Assembly: GCA_002633005.1 (NCBI GenBank)
Contig: NMRA01000391.1
Coordinates: forward strand, 1-64,000
From: Phoronis australis
Taxonomy: Eukaryota > Phoronida > Phoronidae
DNA: 64,000 bases
Direction: 5' to 3'
A program made the position numbers and the translations under genes. This document shows positions 51,218-63,359 of the stretch, one piece after another. How positions within the stretch are numbered: the stretch's first letter is position 1; the number at the start of each line of letters is the position of its first letter. The notes beneath the pieces are model-generated. The model was not told where the DNA came from. It ran no database searches and was given only the letters and a program-made list of their open reading frames with translations.

Positions 51218-51950
51218 CAGATAGCTTGCTTTTCCAGGTCCACGGTTTGCGGCTCTTTAAGGTGACAGTTTCGGTAGAATATGATCAAAACACATATCGT
51301 GCAGACTCTGTCGCTTGAAAAGGACTTCACGTGACTATGCGCTCATATTACTGCGTCATGAGTAGGCTAACAGTTGTGAACGTGCATGGCCTGCCTGCTG
51401 TTTTCGATTCTGGGAACCAACGATCATGACATTGATGGTCTGGGAATTGGGGATAAATCTGGTTCCGTAACTATCCACTCTGAAGCTAGTACATACTGAC
51501 AACCAACAATAGACTCGTTGCATCATACACGAAAATAAATGCCTCAATCTCATCAAAACGAAGTCATTATTTCCGACTGTAATTAGTGGTAAGGCTCATT
51601 CTCGTACTTCCGTTTACGCACATGGGACTGTCCTATTCAATATACTTGCGGAAGATATATACGTCTTCCTTCGATATCGACAAAATTTCAAAACTACTGC
51701 TAGTGGTCGGTCTTTTGTTACATCCTCGCGGTTACGCAGATGAAGCAAAAAAAGCTACTTCACGTTTAACTTCCGTTTGACGTGTTTGCGGTCGAGAGCT
51801 TAAATGGTGTTTTCTTGTGCTTTTTTATTACTTGACAGTCCAGTTCACCCATAATTATAAATGTACGTTCGATGAAAGCTTAAAGATCTTTGAGATAATT
51901 ACTTTCATTAACACCTATAAATATAGTTGTATTTCTTCCAGATGCGTCCT

Positions 51951-52135
51951 ATTTCTTCTGGTAACAATGCCAGCCGTCTCGTCGACTCCGGACACATCAG
52001 TATGTACACCCCATCCCAGGTCAAGTTCAGGTACATCACCCACCAGCACACTATTAGACACGCATCTCTGTATTTTGAGCTTCACTGTTACGACGGAAAG
52101 TTAAACAAATGTTTGAACAATGATCCCCGCCATTG
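51951..52135 (+). other. Exon-like open frame of unknown identity
   Basis: A good acceptor (TTGTATTTCTTCCAG) is followed by ATGCGTCC and 61 codons to a TGA. An overlapping frame has a hydrophobic start (VLFLLVTMPAVSS). No domain, no partner exon. It could be a lost or leader exon of the plus-strand gene, but nothing proves it. Confidence 0.2.
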
Positions 52136-52989
52136 ATCGAGTTCGCTCAGGCCGACTAGACTCTTATGAGTATTGTGAGCAATGTATGGCGCATAGACTG
52201 TAGCAAAAGCAAGTATCAGCGGAACTTTTGCTGTCTTCAGTAAGTTATTAATTTATGGTTCACAACGAGAGCTGTTGTGACATACGCTGATGCTCTCGAC
52301 ACTAAGTGTTGCCCGGGCGACGAGTGCGGCAGTATACACAGTCAACAGCGACACACGTGATCGCGCGAGCGACAGTATATCATACAATACTTGCAGTGAA
52401 ATTTAATAAATAGCTTTCTATTAAAAGCGATAACATGTTCCCGTTATGGATGGATTCGACGCATTTTTAGCTATCTAGTGGCCATTTTCATGATACAAAT
52501 AAACACACCTAAAAGCACACCGTTTGCGGTGCATTCGTGGGCGCATTTCAACACTCCGCGTTCCTCTTATCACAGAGAACAATCATAGTTTGGTAAAATC
52601 CCAATCTTGTGAAGATAAGTATTTGTACTTACAATTCTATGAGTAATTCTGAACTGGAACCACATTAAATTGGTGTCAGAAGTAAATTTAATTGAAAAAC
52701 CACTCTTTATTTGATGCGATATTTAGGGCCTGCTCCCACTTCATTTCCATTGTTTTTTAGTGTTTTTGTCGATTTTGGTTATGAATCGATTATAGATTAT
52801 TTTGTTTGAATATGGCACAATGCCCAAGAAAATAGGAGGAGTCTGTGGAAGAGAAATCGTGAAAATAGAGAATTTTTCTTCATTTTCAAGTATTTACAAT
52901 TGGCCCTTATTAGACCCTGGAAATAGGTAAATGGTGGAGGAAAGCCGTACTTACATGTATTACAAAAAAGTTGATAAGATATCTTCTTG

Positions 52990-54205
52990 ATAATGTCGAC
53001 GACAGCACTGTTGTGGCATAGGAAGAGAATCTTGTGGTTGGCGAGCTTTCAGCCCCACAGCTCGAACTCGATGACGAAAGGTAGGAGTTTCTTGAACGTG
53101 ATGTGATGGTGCTGGAAGGGTCTGACCAAGGGCAGGCAAACCAGGAAGCCCCCAGCGCGCACGATGACAGAGCAGTCGAAGTTGAGTAGACCGATCAATG
53201 TTTTAAGATCGCTTAGAGTACGTTTCGGCGCTTCTGAAAGTCGAGGAGAAGGTCTGTAGTCTTATCCACCTTGTCCTGTGGGAGAGAGGCACTCACGGTC
53301 GTAGAGTCAAGATGGATGCCATAAATGGTGATAGAGGTGGTTGGTTGAACCGTCTTGTCGTATTTGATGGGGATGCCTACGGAATCGCAGAGTGACATGA
53401 ATGCGGTGAGGTCCTTGGAGCATTTCGGCGGGAATGGGGACCCACGAGGAAGTCGTCTAGGAAGTGAGATACGCCGGCGACATTGAGCATGTTTTCCATT
53501 ATCCATTGAATCGCAGAACTGGCGTTCTCAAAGATGTTGCAGCTAGAGGCACAGCCAAATGGTAGCCAAGTTGTTGGCCCAGGATAGGATTAAAAATGCT
53601 AGTCGTCAGGATGAACTGGTACGATGCGAAAAGCGTTCTTGATGTCGGTCTTTGCCATGAGGGAGTTGGCTGCAGACTGTTGAACCAAGCGGATAGCGTC
53701 AGTGATGGATTGGGACTGGACTTGAGAGAATTGAGGGGAAATGGGGGAGGTAACCGAGACGGATATGACAAGTTATGAATTAGACGAAAACTGTTAGGTT
53801 GAGACTTAGGGATGAAGGCAAGAGGTGATAAAGAGAAAAATGGGAATGGAGGAGACGTGAAGGGACCAGCATAGCGACCCAGCAGAACCTCGGTCTGTAT
53901 TTGGTGAAAGGCAACATTAGGGTTACGGAGTGCAGACGGGTGGTTGGTGGGGGGAGGGGTGGCAGATCTGGGAGGCGCCAAGCCTGGAATCGAAAGAGAA
54001 ACCATTTATTTCTTCCGTAGCCAAGTGGATATCGTAACGTGGGGGGTTAAGCGTGTTTACTTTTAGGGGTGTTGGAGTACCTAGCAAATCAATGCGGTGC
54101 TGGGTGCGGTGACAGCTATGGAGCTGGAGGTGCATGAACGGGCCGGGTGGTTGGTGCCGCGGAAACCGCAACAGTGCTGATATCGGCAGAGCGGAAGGGT
54201 GCAAG
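52990..54205 (-). pseudogene. Decayed retrotransposon reverse transcriptase (DIRS/Ngaro-like or similar)
   Basis: Minus-strand pieces in shifting frames. IQTEVLLGRYAGPF, then SPLAFIPKSQPNSFRLIHNL, S-Y-P-S (fingers); then SLCDSVGIPIKYDKTVQPTT and ITIYGIHLDS, LPQDKV (palm/thumb); then LKTLIGLLNFDCSVI (tether). This order is that of retroelement reverse transcriptases of the tyrosine-recombinase group. Stops and frameshifts interrupt it. No recombinase or terminal repeats found. Confidence 0.7.
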
Positions 54206-54433
54206 GCTGGTCGTTTAACTTCCAGCAGATACTTGTGGGGAAAGAGTGGGGGTTAGGGGTCGAGGCACGAGGGCCTCGAAAAATGTGGAGTTGGATGAGC
54301 AGGTGGGGTGGCTTTGGATCCTGTTGAACTTGAGGCAAACTTGGCGCCAGAGGTCCGTCCCAGTGGACATGGCCCTACATGAATGGGAAAGATGACCTAA
54401 ATTTCCTAAAATGTGTGTCATAGAACAAGGCCA

Positions 54434-54835
54434 GGGCCCGGTCTCCAATCTTTTTACTCGAAATGGAACTCGAAATTAGGTTTGGCATTTTCTACTCTAC
54501 GTTCGGGCGAACTCAAGATAAGTGTCTATTATTCTATGCTCGAGTACACAATAACTTACGTAGATAATTTATTGCCCTTAGTTCACAGTTTGTAAACCCA
54601 ATATTAAAGCAATAAGTTCGAGTTTGAACTTGAAATTTCGAGTTTTTACTCGAGTTTGTAGCACGAATATAAGGGTCTTCAAGGGCAAACTTGAACTAGA
54701 AACTCCTATGCATAAACTATAATTTATTCGATCACAGTCTGATAACCAATTATCTAAGTTCGCACAAAAGGAGCAGAGAAATTTCCAAAAATAGTTTCGA
54801 GTTCGTTTCGAGTACAAAGATTAGAGACCGGGCCC
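54434..54835. mobile_element. 400-bp 'ACTCG' element with GGGCCCGGTCTC ends
   Basis: Begins GGGCCCGGTCTCCAATCTTT and ends AAAGATTAGAGACCGGGCCC, nearly perfect inverse. The interior is rich in CTCGAAAT/ATTTCGAG palindromes. An N gap starts one base after it. A decayed copy is at 10580-10925. Confidence 0.85.
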
Positions 54836-55025
54836 NNNNNNNNNNNNNNNNNNNNNNNNNNNNNNNNNNNNNNNNNNNNNNNNNNNNNNNNNNNNNNNNN
54901 NNNNNNNNNNNNNNNNNNNNNNNNNNNNNNNNNNNNNNNNNNNNNNNNNNNNNNNNNNNNNNNNNNNNNNNNNNNNNNNNNNNNNNNNNNNNNNNNNNNN
55001 NNNNNNNNNNNNNNNNNNNNNNNNN
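54836..55025. other. Assembly gap (190 N)
   Basis: A run of 190 N between the 400-bp element and the right end of a MITE family 2 copy (AATCCTGAATCCGCACCTGG, to about 55073). Confidence 1.
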
Positions 55026-55073
55026 CTGCCCTTGCCCCCCCCCCCCAACACAGAATCCTGAATCCGCACCTGG

Positions 55074-56065
55074 CAAATGTTTAAATTTCATGTCGATCGG
55101 TCGAAAAAGGCGACCTCTAGTAGCGTGTGTAAAGGAGGAGTGAGGAACGGGTAAAAAAGAACAGTCATCAGATCAGTAATCTCGGATAACTCGCGAACGG
55201 TAAATTGTAGTGAGAATCTGGCACACTACGCAGATAGCGCCTTGTGAGTTTTATCTACATACCAAATTTCTTAAAAAATTGTCAAGGGACACTGGAGACT
55301 GGCAGAACGACAAATCAATCAATGAAAGAGCATTCACCAGAAAATTTTGAATTACCCGAGAACAGTAAGTCGTAGAAAAAAACGGACGTCACAATCGTTG
55401 GCGAGAGCTATCCACATGGACACACTGGATTCCAGAAGAAACCTTCAGAGAACTGCACAGCTAATGCTTAACAACCATGGCAAGAAAAAAGGGCCGAAAT
55501 CAATCAATGAAAGAACAGTCGTCAAAAATCTTGAATGAATGAGAACGGCGACGAATTAACAGATGGTGTAAATTCCATGCAGCTCCTTCTACGTTCCAAA
55601 TATTAGAAGAATCCCTCGAACGACCACGAAGAAAAAGTTCCATGAAGCGAAATGGTTTCTACAGACCAGTAATGTGTTCGATGTTGACCAATAACAATAG
55701 GCCTCAAGCAATCCAGTTAATCAGTATGTCAAAATTTTCAGAAATGTAGCCAGTATCGTGTAAAAACATAGCAAAAACTGAAACTCCCTTGACTATAGAG
55801 TAAAGGACATGTTGTATCGCATTTCTTCAGTGGCAGAAAAATATCAAAATCCTACTTTATTCACAAGTTTTGGAACAAAGATCCATAGCCAAGAAAGTGA
55901 CACTGTCGTTTGTGTCTAGTAATGGGCTCTCCTTGGCGTCAGGAATTCAGTTGAAGGTTTTCACCGCAAAAGTAAACGAAACCAAAAGTTGCTCAATTGG
56001 TTTTAAAATGAAAAAACGCAAAAACGTTCTTTTACTTTAATGAGTCTTCTGTTTTTTATTTTCAG
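55074..56065. other. Sequence upstream of the first seen LolA-gene exon
   Basis: No exon recognised. A short Lys/Arg-rich plus-strand frame (55347-55538) lacks splice sites. A preceding exon ending in phase 1 must exist further 5' or within the gap. Confidence 0.4.
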
Positions 56066-56269
56066 ATCCAACGCTTCTTCAATTTCCGGACCAGATTTCT
56101 GCATCTGTTGAGATGAACATTCTCAGTCAAAACAAAACGATGTACATCTTGGAGTTGTATGACGCTGTTTCGAGTCGTTACGCTTTAGAAATCTCCGAAG
56201 GTTTTGACAAATACAGCGTTATTTTTGATAACGCCACGCAACAAGTTTACACTTCGCTCATTGGTGAAA
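56066..56269 (+). CDS. LolA gene exon A: start of LolA-like unit 1
   Basis: The acceptor TTTTATTTTCAG|ATCC (phase 1) is strong; the donor is GAAA|GTATGT (phase 1). It encodes PTLLQFPDQISASVEMN and YILELYDAVSSRYALE. Confidence 0.8.
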
Positions 56270-59200
56270 GTATGTATAAATACGAACCAAATAAAATTTG
56301 GCTACAACAGTATTTCACATACTTAGAATGTTAAGTTTTGGCATCACAAATTTGAAAATAATAAGAACGAGTGTTTCAGAAAGTGATATATGGAATTTAC
56401 CGAAACTTTGTTTGTTCGTATTACAAACTACCATTGTTTTTGTTCTATCTTTTTGTTGCACACTGCTTATGCAACAACTATACAAGGCTTCTGGTTTTTG
56501 ACGCACTATAGTTTTCTCACTTAGCAAAAGTTCATTTGTCCGACAAAACGCTGGAGACTAGATTGGATTTTGAACCATCTTGGTTTCTGGCCCAACCTAC
56601 ATTGATTCCTTCATTCTGAGTTAATTACACGTAATATTAGCGCTTTATTGAAGATGTGTCATACGTGTTTCATTGTCACTACTTTAGGTTTCACGTTAAC
56701 TATTAAACGGATTTTTAAATCCTTTCATCTTTTTTGTCTGAATACCAAGCAAAAGCATGAATTACAACTTTTAACAATTTTCAAAAATCGTTATTACAGA
56801 GCTTCTCGAGCAAATTCCTTCTCGCCCCTCTGTGTGTGAACATCTCGATAATAACTTGTGCGAAGAACTCGTTGAAATACAAACCACTGCGTAAAGTAAA
56901 ACACAAATCAATCTCAAAATTTCTTTGTGAAATGCAGAAGACTATATCTGTATTGTACTCGTGCATACATGTACAATACGTTTATACGGAATTACTTAGT
57001 AAAACTCCATGTCTTTTATAGAAAAATGTGTGGCAAGTGACGTCAAGTCAGATCCTCACGGATTTCTTTTCGCTGACGCCAATGGGAATTTTATGTCGTT
57101 TTCCAAATCAATACGGTTTGGTGACAAGTACAAAGTCACCAAACGGCCGGCTGTGGAAAGACATCGCGGAATTTTGGTGGATGTCTACGACAGTTGCGTC
57201 TACATCGAAGAAAATGGCAGACAATCTACCATGAATGTCGTATACTATTTTGCAAGTAAGTTTAAACTTATTGTGTTTTGTTCTAATAATCATGCCTAAT
57301 GCTCGAGTACATGTGAACAAACATAATTTTGTAAAAACAAACGTCGATCCATCTCCCGCACCCTGTTTCGTTTGGGTGAGACACACTTTCATTGTCCGAT
57401 TTAAAATGGTTCGTGGTTTCACCTTTCAGATCAAGACGCCTGGCAGACTGGTTACGGCTCGAATATAACTCCTGTGAGGATTGAAGTAAAAGGCACTATT
57501 CAAGACGGCACGGACAAGCAAGAGTTTGAGCATCATTATGAAATCACATTCTTTTATGACAATATCGATGGTCAAGAAGATCGGTTTTTAGTAAGTTGAA
57601 AGTTCACCTACATACGGCAGGCTTTCACGAGCACGTTCTTTGCCAAACACAGATGTGTACACCAGTGACGCAGTCAGTTCTTTGACATCTTTCTTAGAGG
57701 TTAGTTTCAGTCTCTGTGTACACATCTACCATATCTCTAAAACGTGAGTTTTATCAAATTTCTCATATCTCTTCTCACCAACCTCTCTGTTGATGACTGA
57801 ATTAAAGTAAAAGTTATTTTTTAGTAAATGTGGTGTTGCTGTTGTTTTTCTTTTGTTGTTGTTGTTTTCTTTTGTTGTTGTTGTTTTGTTTTGTTGTTGT
57901 CATTTCTTTCCTCGACGTCGTTCGTCGTGATTGTTCATTAGTTGGACGCTTTTGTAGCTAAAAAGAGTATGAGAAGATAGCGATGAGACGATGGTGAAAA
58001 TGTTCCAATCACGTAGTGCGAACTTTCAGACCCGCTCATTCTCTTTACAGACACCACCTGTTGTGGCGTGCCAAGCCAAAAAATCATTGCAGAAATTACC
58101 GCCAATTGGACGATATTTCAGTTTTACAGTAGAAGAGGTCAACACAGATAAAGCGTTTACGTCCTATTTGCGGGTATTGTAATCAGTCTGAAAAGTTTCT
58201 GAAAATTGCAGGCACTCATAGAACGCTAAGCTCCCCCAAAGGATCGCATGCGACCATTACAGGGTCTATTTACTTATAAATAGAAAGTCGGCCAACTGCA
58301 CCGCTTGCAGGTTGTATAGTGTATTGCCGCGCCTGTTGGACACCGATTTGTTCCAGCCATTAAGAAATTTTTGATATAAACAATTACAAGGCGTGTTTTA
58401 AGATACTTGTGCTATAAAACGCTGTTTATCAGTTGTATTTTCAATAAAATGTTGTTCATGAAAAGCAAATCAATTTTTGAAAAGAAAACAGGAGCGTCTA
58501 TATGCATATTAATGCAGGGCCTATGTAGGGGTTATTTCCTGGGATTATATGCTAAACTTTGGCGAATGCGCCAATGTGAGATCCACTTGCGTAAAATGGC
58601 AGCCAAAAACGCATTATTTCGGATATAGGCCCATGGGCCTAAAGGCGTGGTAATGTGATACTTTATATACGTCAACATTCTTCGTGTCCCATTTTCAACA
58701 TCTCTTGGACTATTCTTCCAAATGCATCCAGAAGGTTTTGAGTTTCTCCAAACCAACTTCACTTTCTGTAAATGTTCAGCTTTCAACAAAGACGGTAACA
58801 ATAGAAGAGTATTTTGTTGACCTGGCGTACTTAGTAAAGAGGTCAAGCCGTTAATCATTTCATTGATGTCTTGAATTTTCTTTCAAACATCGACGGAAGC
58901 TAGAACGTTACAAATCTTTCAATTCTTGTGTTAAAATTTGAATCTCCCAATCTAACCGTTAAAAAAGTAAAAATTTGTAAATTTCTTTTTAGGAATATTA
59001 TGATTCAGTTGCCAAAATTGTGAGCTATGACTATCGGGCATCAATTTACGACAACTCTCCGTATGGTGACAGGCCCATGAGATATGTTGACGACTTTAAT
59101 ACAGGTGCGTACCGTGTGAGAGGAAAATAGAGAATGAGGGGGCGGTTGAGAGAGGAAAATGGTGGGGTGAGGGGTTAGACGAGGAGATATTGGGAGTGGA

Positions 59201-60387
59201 GCAGTGACGGCAAGAGCCAATGTAAGGGAGAAGGGGATGGAAGGAGGGGGTCAAGAAGAGTTGGTGTTACAAGTTGGCGAACAGGCAAACTGACAGACAG
59301 ATAAATAGGCTGACATGAATACATGTCGGGGAGATAACACGTTTGATTTCAGAGATTGTGTCTGCCTTACAGTTCATTGTGTCCCTATAGTTCGGCATTT
59401 AGTAAAGATATATATAAATTATTACATGGCCCCTCGGGCGATAATTCTCCAAAATCCAATCGGGCTCTAGATAATGGGGATAACGACTGAGAACATGTAA
59501 TAATCTATTTATACCACATACTGAACGAGAAACATTGCAATGAATCGATCTACCTTTCTCGACTCGCCTCGGCTTTGTAACTACTTTCTATGTCAGAGGC
59601 CCGGGTTCGGAGTTCGTGACCTTTTAAGAAAAGCCGAGATATTTTTGTAAAATAATGCTTTTACTCAAAATCAATTGAAAAATAAAACAAAATAGAAATA
59701 AAGTGAATCTATAAATTAAGGTTTAGCAACTGTTATAGCTTACTACACATTTTGTCACGCTAAGCTTCGACCACGAACATATCGTCTGCTAAAATAGGTT
59801 ACCATGACTATAATGCTCAAGTCAAAGGATCCCGACCACACGACACCTGCATTCAAATTGGAGATCAGTGATTTACAAGTGAGAGAACACGAGATAAAAA
59901 TTTCACTGAATTAAAATATCGTTTTTATGGAAATTATGCGTCTTATTTTTCATAGCATATAATTGTCGGTGCAATGCCCTTTGCTGAACATGCGATTGTT
60001 GCGCGTGCTCATTTAAGTATTCTATTTTCACGCGTGATGACGTCAGCCGCTGAACGGTGTAGTGGTAAAGTCGGCGACTCGCAACTGTTGAGGCCCGTGT
60101 TCGAATCCAACGTTGTTCTGTAAATATACCCACACTACACTGTATTTTTCATCTAATAACTCTTTTTTTCTTTTTGTATATATGCGTCCATGTGCACAAT
60201 TTTGTATTTCTAATACTTAGGTATCAACTACATCATCGACAAAGTCCGCAAAAATTGCACGGTTTCAACAATTGATCCCTGGATGATTACATCAAAATCC
60301 TCGCCGGGTGGATATACGAGGATGCGTACGCCCGAAGAATATTTCGATTTGGACAACACTGAGGACGGATGGACTTACCAGGGGCAG
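56066..60387 (+). CDS. LolA-like domain protein, partial (six consecutive exons)
   Basis: Exons 56066-56269, 57022-57255, 57430-57590, 58051-58173, 58993-59104, 60221-60387. They join in phase (1-1, 1-1, 1-0, 0-0, 0-1, 1-0) to 1001 coding bases, about 333 residues, open at both ends. The pattern repeats: P-x-L-x-x-F-P...S-A-S-V-E, an E-L-Y-D-x-V strand, R-G-I-L-V-D-V-Y-D-S-C, T-P-V-R-I-E-V-K-G, H-H-Y-E-I-T-F-F, then a second unit with F-S-F-T-V-E-E-V, E-Y-Y-D, V-D-D-F-N-T-G-I-N-Y and N-C-T-V-S-T-I-D. This is the layout I recall for metazoan secreted LolA-like domain proteins, related in fold to lipoprotein carriers. Function in animals is poorly known; binding of lipid or hydrophobic ligand is an inference. 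The signal peptide and C-terminus are not in view. Confidence 0.75.
57022..57255 (+). CDS. LolA gene exon B: unit 1 middle
   Basis: The acceptor is TCTTTTATAG|AAAAATG, the donor GCAA|GTAAGT. Contains KCVASDV, RHRGILVDVYDSCVYIEE and TMNVVYYFA. Confidence 0.85.
57430..57590 (+). CDS. LolA gene exon C: unit 1 C-terminal strand pair
   Basis: The acceptor is CACCTTTCAG|ATCAAG, the donor TTTTTA|GTAAGT (phase 0). Contains ITPVRIEVKGTIQDG and HHYEITFFYDN. Confidence 0.85.
57838..57905. repeat. (TGTTGT)n / TTTTGT simple repeat
   Basis: TTG-rich tract in the intron between LolA exons C and D. Confidence 0.85.
58051..58173 (+). CDS. LolA gene exon D: start of unit 2
   Basis: The acceptor is TTCTCTTTACAG|ACACC, the donor TTGCGG|GTATTG (phase 0 both sides). 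P-V-V-A-C-Q, L-P-P-I, then YFSFTVEEVNTD. The donor is weaker than the others. Confidence 0.75.
58993..59104 (+). CDS. LolA gene exon E
   Basis: The acceptor is AATTTCTTTTTAG|GAATAT, the donor ACAG|GTGCGT. EYYDSVAKIVSYDYR and VDDFNTG: the most typical LolA-like stretch here. Confidence 0.85.
59409..60115 (+). repeat. Foldback + tRNA-like composite repeat, copy 3 (empty-site copy)
   Basis: 59409-59530 is a foldback with most of one arm deleted. 59530-60016 matches 16265-16743, and the tRNA-like boxes (about 60056-60075 and 60097-60110) match 18454-18510. TTAA at 60013-60016 is uninterrupted. It lies in the intron between LolA exons E and F. Confidence 0.88.
60221..60387 (+). CDS. LolA gene exon F (last seen)
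   Basis: The acceptor is TCTAATACTTAG|GTATC (phase 1), the donor GGGGCAG|GTAATT (phase 0). INYIIDKVRKNCTVSTIDP, then MRTPEEYFDL and WTYQGQ. The next exon is not found before 64000. Confidence 0.85.
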
Positions 60388-61289
60388 GTAATTCGATTTT
60401 TCGAAAGCTAAATGTAGTACACATAAATTAAGTTTTACCCTTCACAACCATTAATCAAAATTGCGTTTACATGAAATGAAACATAGCCTTTATTTCGACA
60501 CTTGGGACCCAAAAAGCCGTAGTGTTGATTGAAAATCATCTTGTATGAATTTAGTGAATACATGTGTGCACAGCATTGCTCTAGATTTTGCGTGAAGTAA
60601 TTCATAGAAGCTGACGCTTGTTATACACATTTATGTGAATATAGAAGAAAACTGTCCACCAATTCAATGGATAATACTTAGCGCGCATCATAGTCAACTA
60701 GTGCCATTGATTTTTATATGAAATTGTTGGTTTATTTCATATTTTTGTACAGATGAGCAATTCACTTGACTGCTGAGTTCAATGAATAAGATCCGTGATG
60801 CCTGAATAGAATGCCATATACTGCGTAGTTATCTGTAGGAACCTCTCTTATCCCATACGGTCATTTAATGGATTTATAGTCGCGGTGGCAGCCATGAGCA
60901 GGATTTGTAAGATGGGTGGCGTGTTAGAACAGTGAGGGCTCCAAGTGATCAAGGAGAAGCTTTGCATGTTCCTAGATGACGATGCTCAAAATTCCATCGC
61001 TGGACATCAGGCAGAGGGCATTTATTTATGCAATCTAGGCTAAAACGAATATAGCGATGGTGGCAGGTGCCACGTTTTCGTAAGGTTAAGGGCACGAAAG
61101 GAACGGTAATTGGAATAAAAATGGAATAAGGTCGCGGATGTTTTGTAATGTGAACGGGCTCCTTTTTTGTCAGTACTGAGGTGAGTCATGTGCATCATTT
61201 GGTCTGGAAATCGACCGAACAAATGGGTGACTCCAGCAAAAGCCGAAAAACCGCGTTCCGGGTATATTAAACAACTTTCTTCACAGGCC

Positions 61290-61690
61290 TACTTGCTCAC
61301 TTCAGCAACGCCAGGTTACTTACCTTGGAATTTCCCCAGCGGTCGTGCAATTTCACGGCTGGAACTCGCCGTAACAATTGGCCCCTTCCGGATTACACAG
61401 CGACACCCCAATTTCGCTGTATTTACCCACAATGCCTTAAACATTATTATTTTCTGCCTCGTTTTCGTGCCATTGGAATTTCACATGTGATTTGTTGTTG
61501 TCTGATTCTTTACAAGTTTTTTCTCGGTTGCATCAGTTTATTTGTCCTTCCAGTGCCAAGTATTACTGCTGTGCTGTGGGTTACAAATCCGACGTGAGAA
61601 AGTTTGATAAACTGGAAAAATACCCGTGGATGTGTGATGTGAAGTTTTTCACCTCCCCGACACGAAAATCTCCATGATTTCTAATTTCCG
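61290..61690 (+). repeat. THAP-exon repeat, copy 1
   Basis: Reads KYYCCAVGYKSDVRKFDKLE then VKFFTSPTRKSP, the start of a THAP zinc finger (C-C-A-V-G-C, F-F-x-x-P), with the second Cys changed to Tyr. An acceptor-like TTTGTCCTTCCAG precedes it. The following W/C/H ligands are lost. It is homologous to the inverted copy at 62979-63359. Confidence 0.7.
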
Positions 61691-62978
61691 GGACAAAGGA
61701 GAGTTTTATCGCCGGGTAATCCGGGGCGGCCCTATTGTTAATTTTGTAACTCATTAAGCCTGGTTTGAATCAATGACAAGCTGGCCGTCCTTCTCAATCA
61801 CAGAAATCACTTCTGAACTGAGTAGGGTAGTGAATTCGGTCAAATTTATCGTGACATTTGCAAGTGGTCTCAATATATAAAGTTAGTCTGGATTGCAGGT
61901 TCGGTTGTTGCACCTGCTTGCCAGACGAATTTTAATGTTTCGTCTCTCTCACCTTGTTTGGGCGTCTTTGCTACTAGAAGGTCGTCAGCGTGCAGGCGTT
62001 GAAGACTTTGTTACACTCTTATTCAGATGCAGTGTAGTAGTCTGCTGTATGAAGAGTGTTTTTCGCAGTTGCGTCAAGAATGGTCTATCCTTGTTTTCTT
62101 TCGATTGTTGAGGCAATGGTATATAAATAAAGTCGTCCTAGAAACTACTTGATTTCGATTTCCACAGACAGATGAGTACGTCAGGGGAGTGCTTTCAGTA
62201 GACGAAAAACATTGAACGAGAGATGACACAAGTAGGCCTATCGTCATCCGCTCCAAGAGAAGCAACTCGCGAATCTTTCGTTTGTCTACAAAATGCGAAC
62301 CGGTCGGTAAACCATCCTCTACAGTCATGGCCTCTGCGCTGCTAGAAGAGATTTCTTGTTGCTGAAGTTAGACTTTTAACTTTCTGATTTTTGCTTAGTG
62401 AGCGTACTTTTTTTCCTTTAAAACCATACAGGCAATATAGATTCCTAAGTTGAGATAGTAATAGGCATTACCATCCTGGTAGGCGGCCTTCATGTAGTGA
62501 TACTGTTAGCATCCTTGAGTTGGACGACAAAGATCTATTGATTTGGCTTGAATTCTAAATGAAACTCTTTGTTACAATGATCTACGGCACGCATGATGGT
62601 GAGATTTCTGTTCATTGCGTGGTCATGGTGCTAGCTTCACTTTCCATTGTGGATGGCGTAACTGTATGGTAGGAGCTCATGATGACGTTAGATATGGGAT
62701 GTTATTCTGGAGACAACAGGCAAGCTCACATTCCAAGACAATGTTGCACGTTATTGCAGTATCCTACGTCAGCTTCTGGTTTTGGCACAAAATCATGTAT
62801 ATTAACGCGAACCTAGTCCACGGGCTACCGCCTGTTCCTAGTGGGCACAAACTTATCTGTTTCTGTTTTCCTCAATTGATTGTCTTGTACAAAGGAAGAG
62901 CACATCAGATCTGTTTAACCAATGATCAGCTGTTGTCCTCTTTTACCGGTTATTCTCGTTCTCCTTTGTTACAAGTCT

Positions 62979-63359
62979 TCACACTAGCAGAAGAAAACCC
63001 ATGCCATTGTTTTGGAAATCAGGTATATTCGTATCTCTGCGTTGATGTCGGGAAGGCGAAGAATTACACATTTCGCATCTACGAGTATTTGTCCAGTTAT
63101 CAAATTTCATGTCGGAGTTGCAGCCCACAGCACAGCAGTAATACCCCGTTAGCATTGGAAGGACGAAAAGAGTACAATCAGCCGAGAAACACTTGTAAAG
63201 TATCAGACTACAACAAATTGCAACATGCCAATTCCAATGGCATGAAAACGAGGTAGCAAATGTGCCTGACGGAAGTTTACGGCACTGTGGATAAATACGG
63301 CGAGACTCTAGTAGATCTGCGTAATCCGGGAATGACCCTACTGGCAACACTTTGTGCAA
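62979..63359 (-). repeat. THAP-exon repeat, copy 2 (inverted)
   Basis: On the minus strand, GYYCCAVGCNSDMKFDNWTN with decayed continuation. Flanks (YPQC(L/R)K, LILYK(F/C)F, FVLP) match copy 1 without a common open frame, so the homology is at DNA level. Confidence 0.7.
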
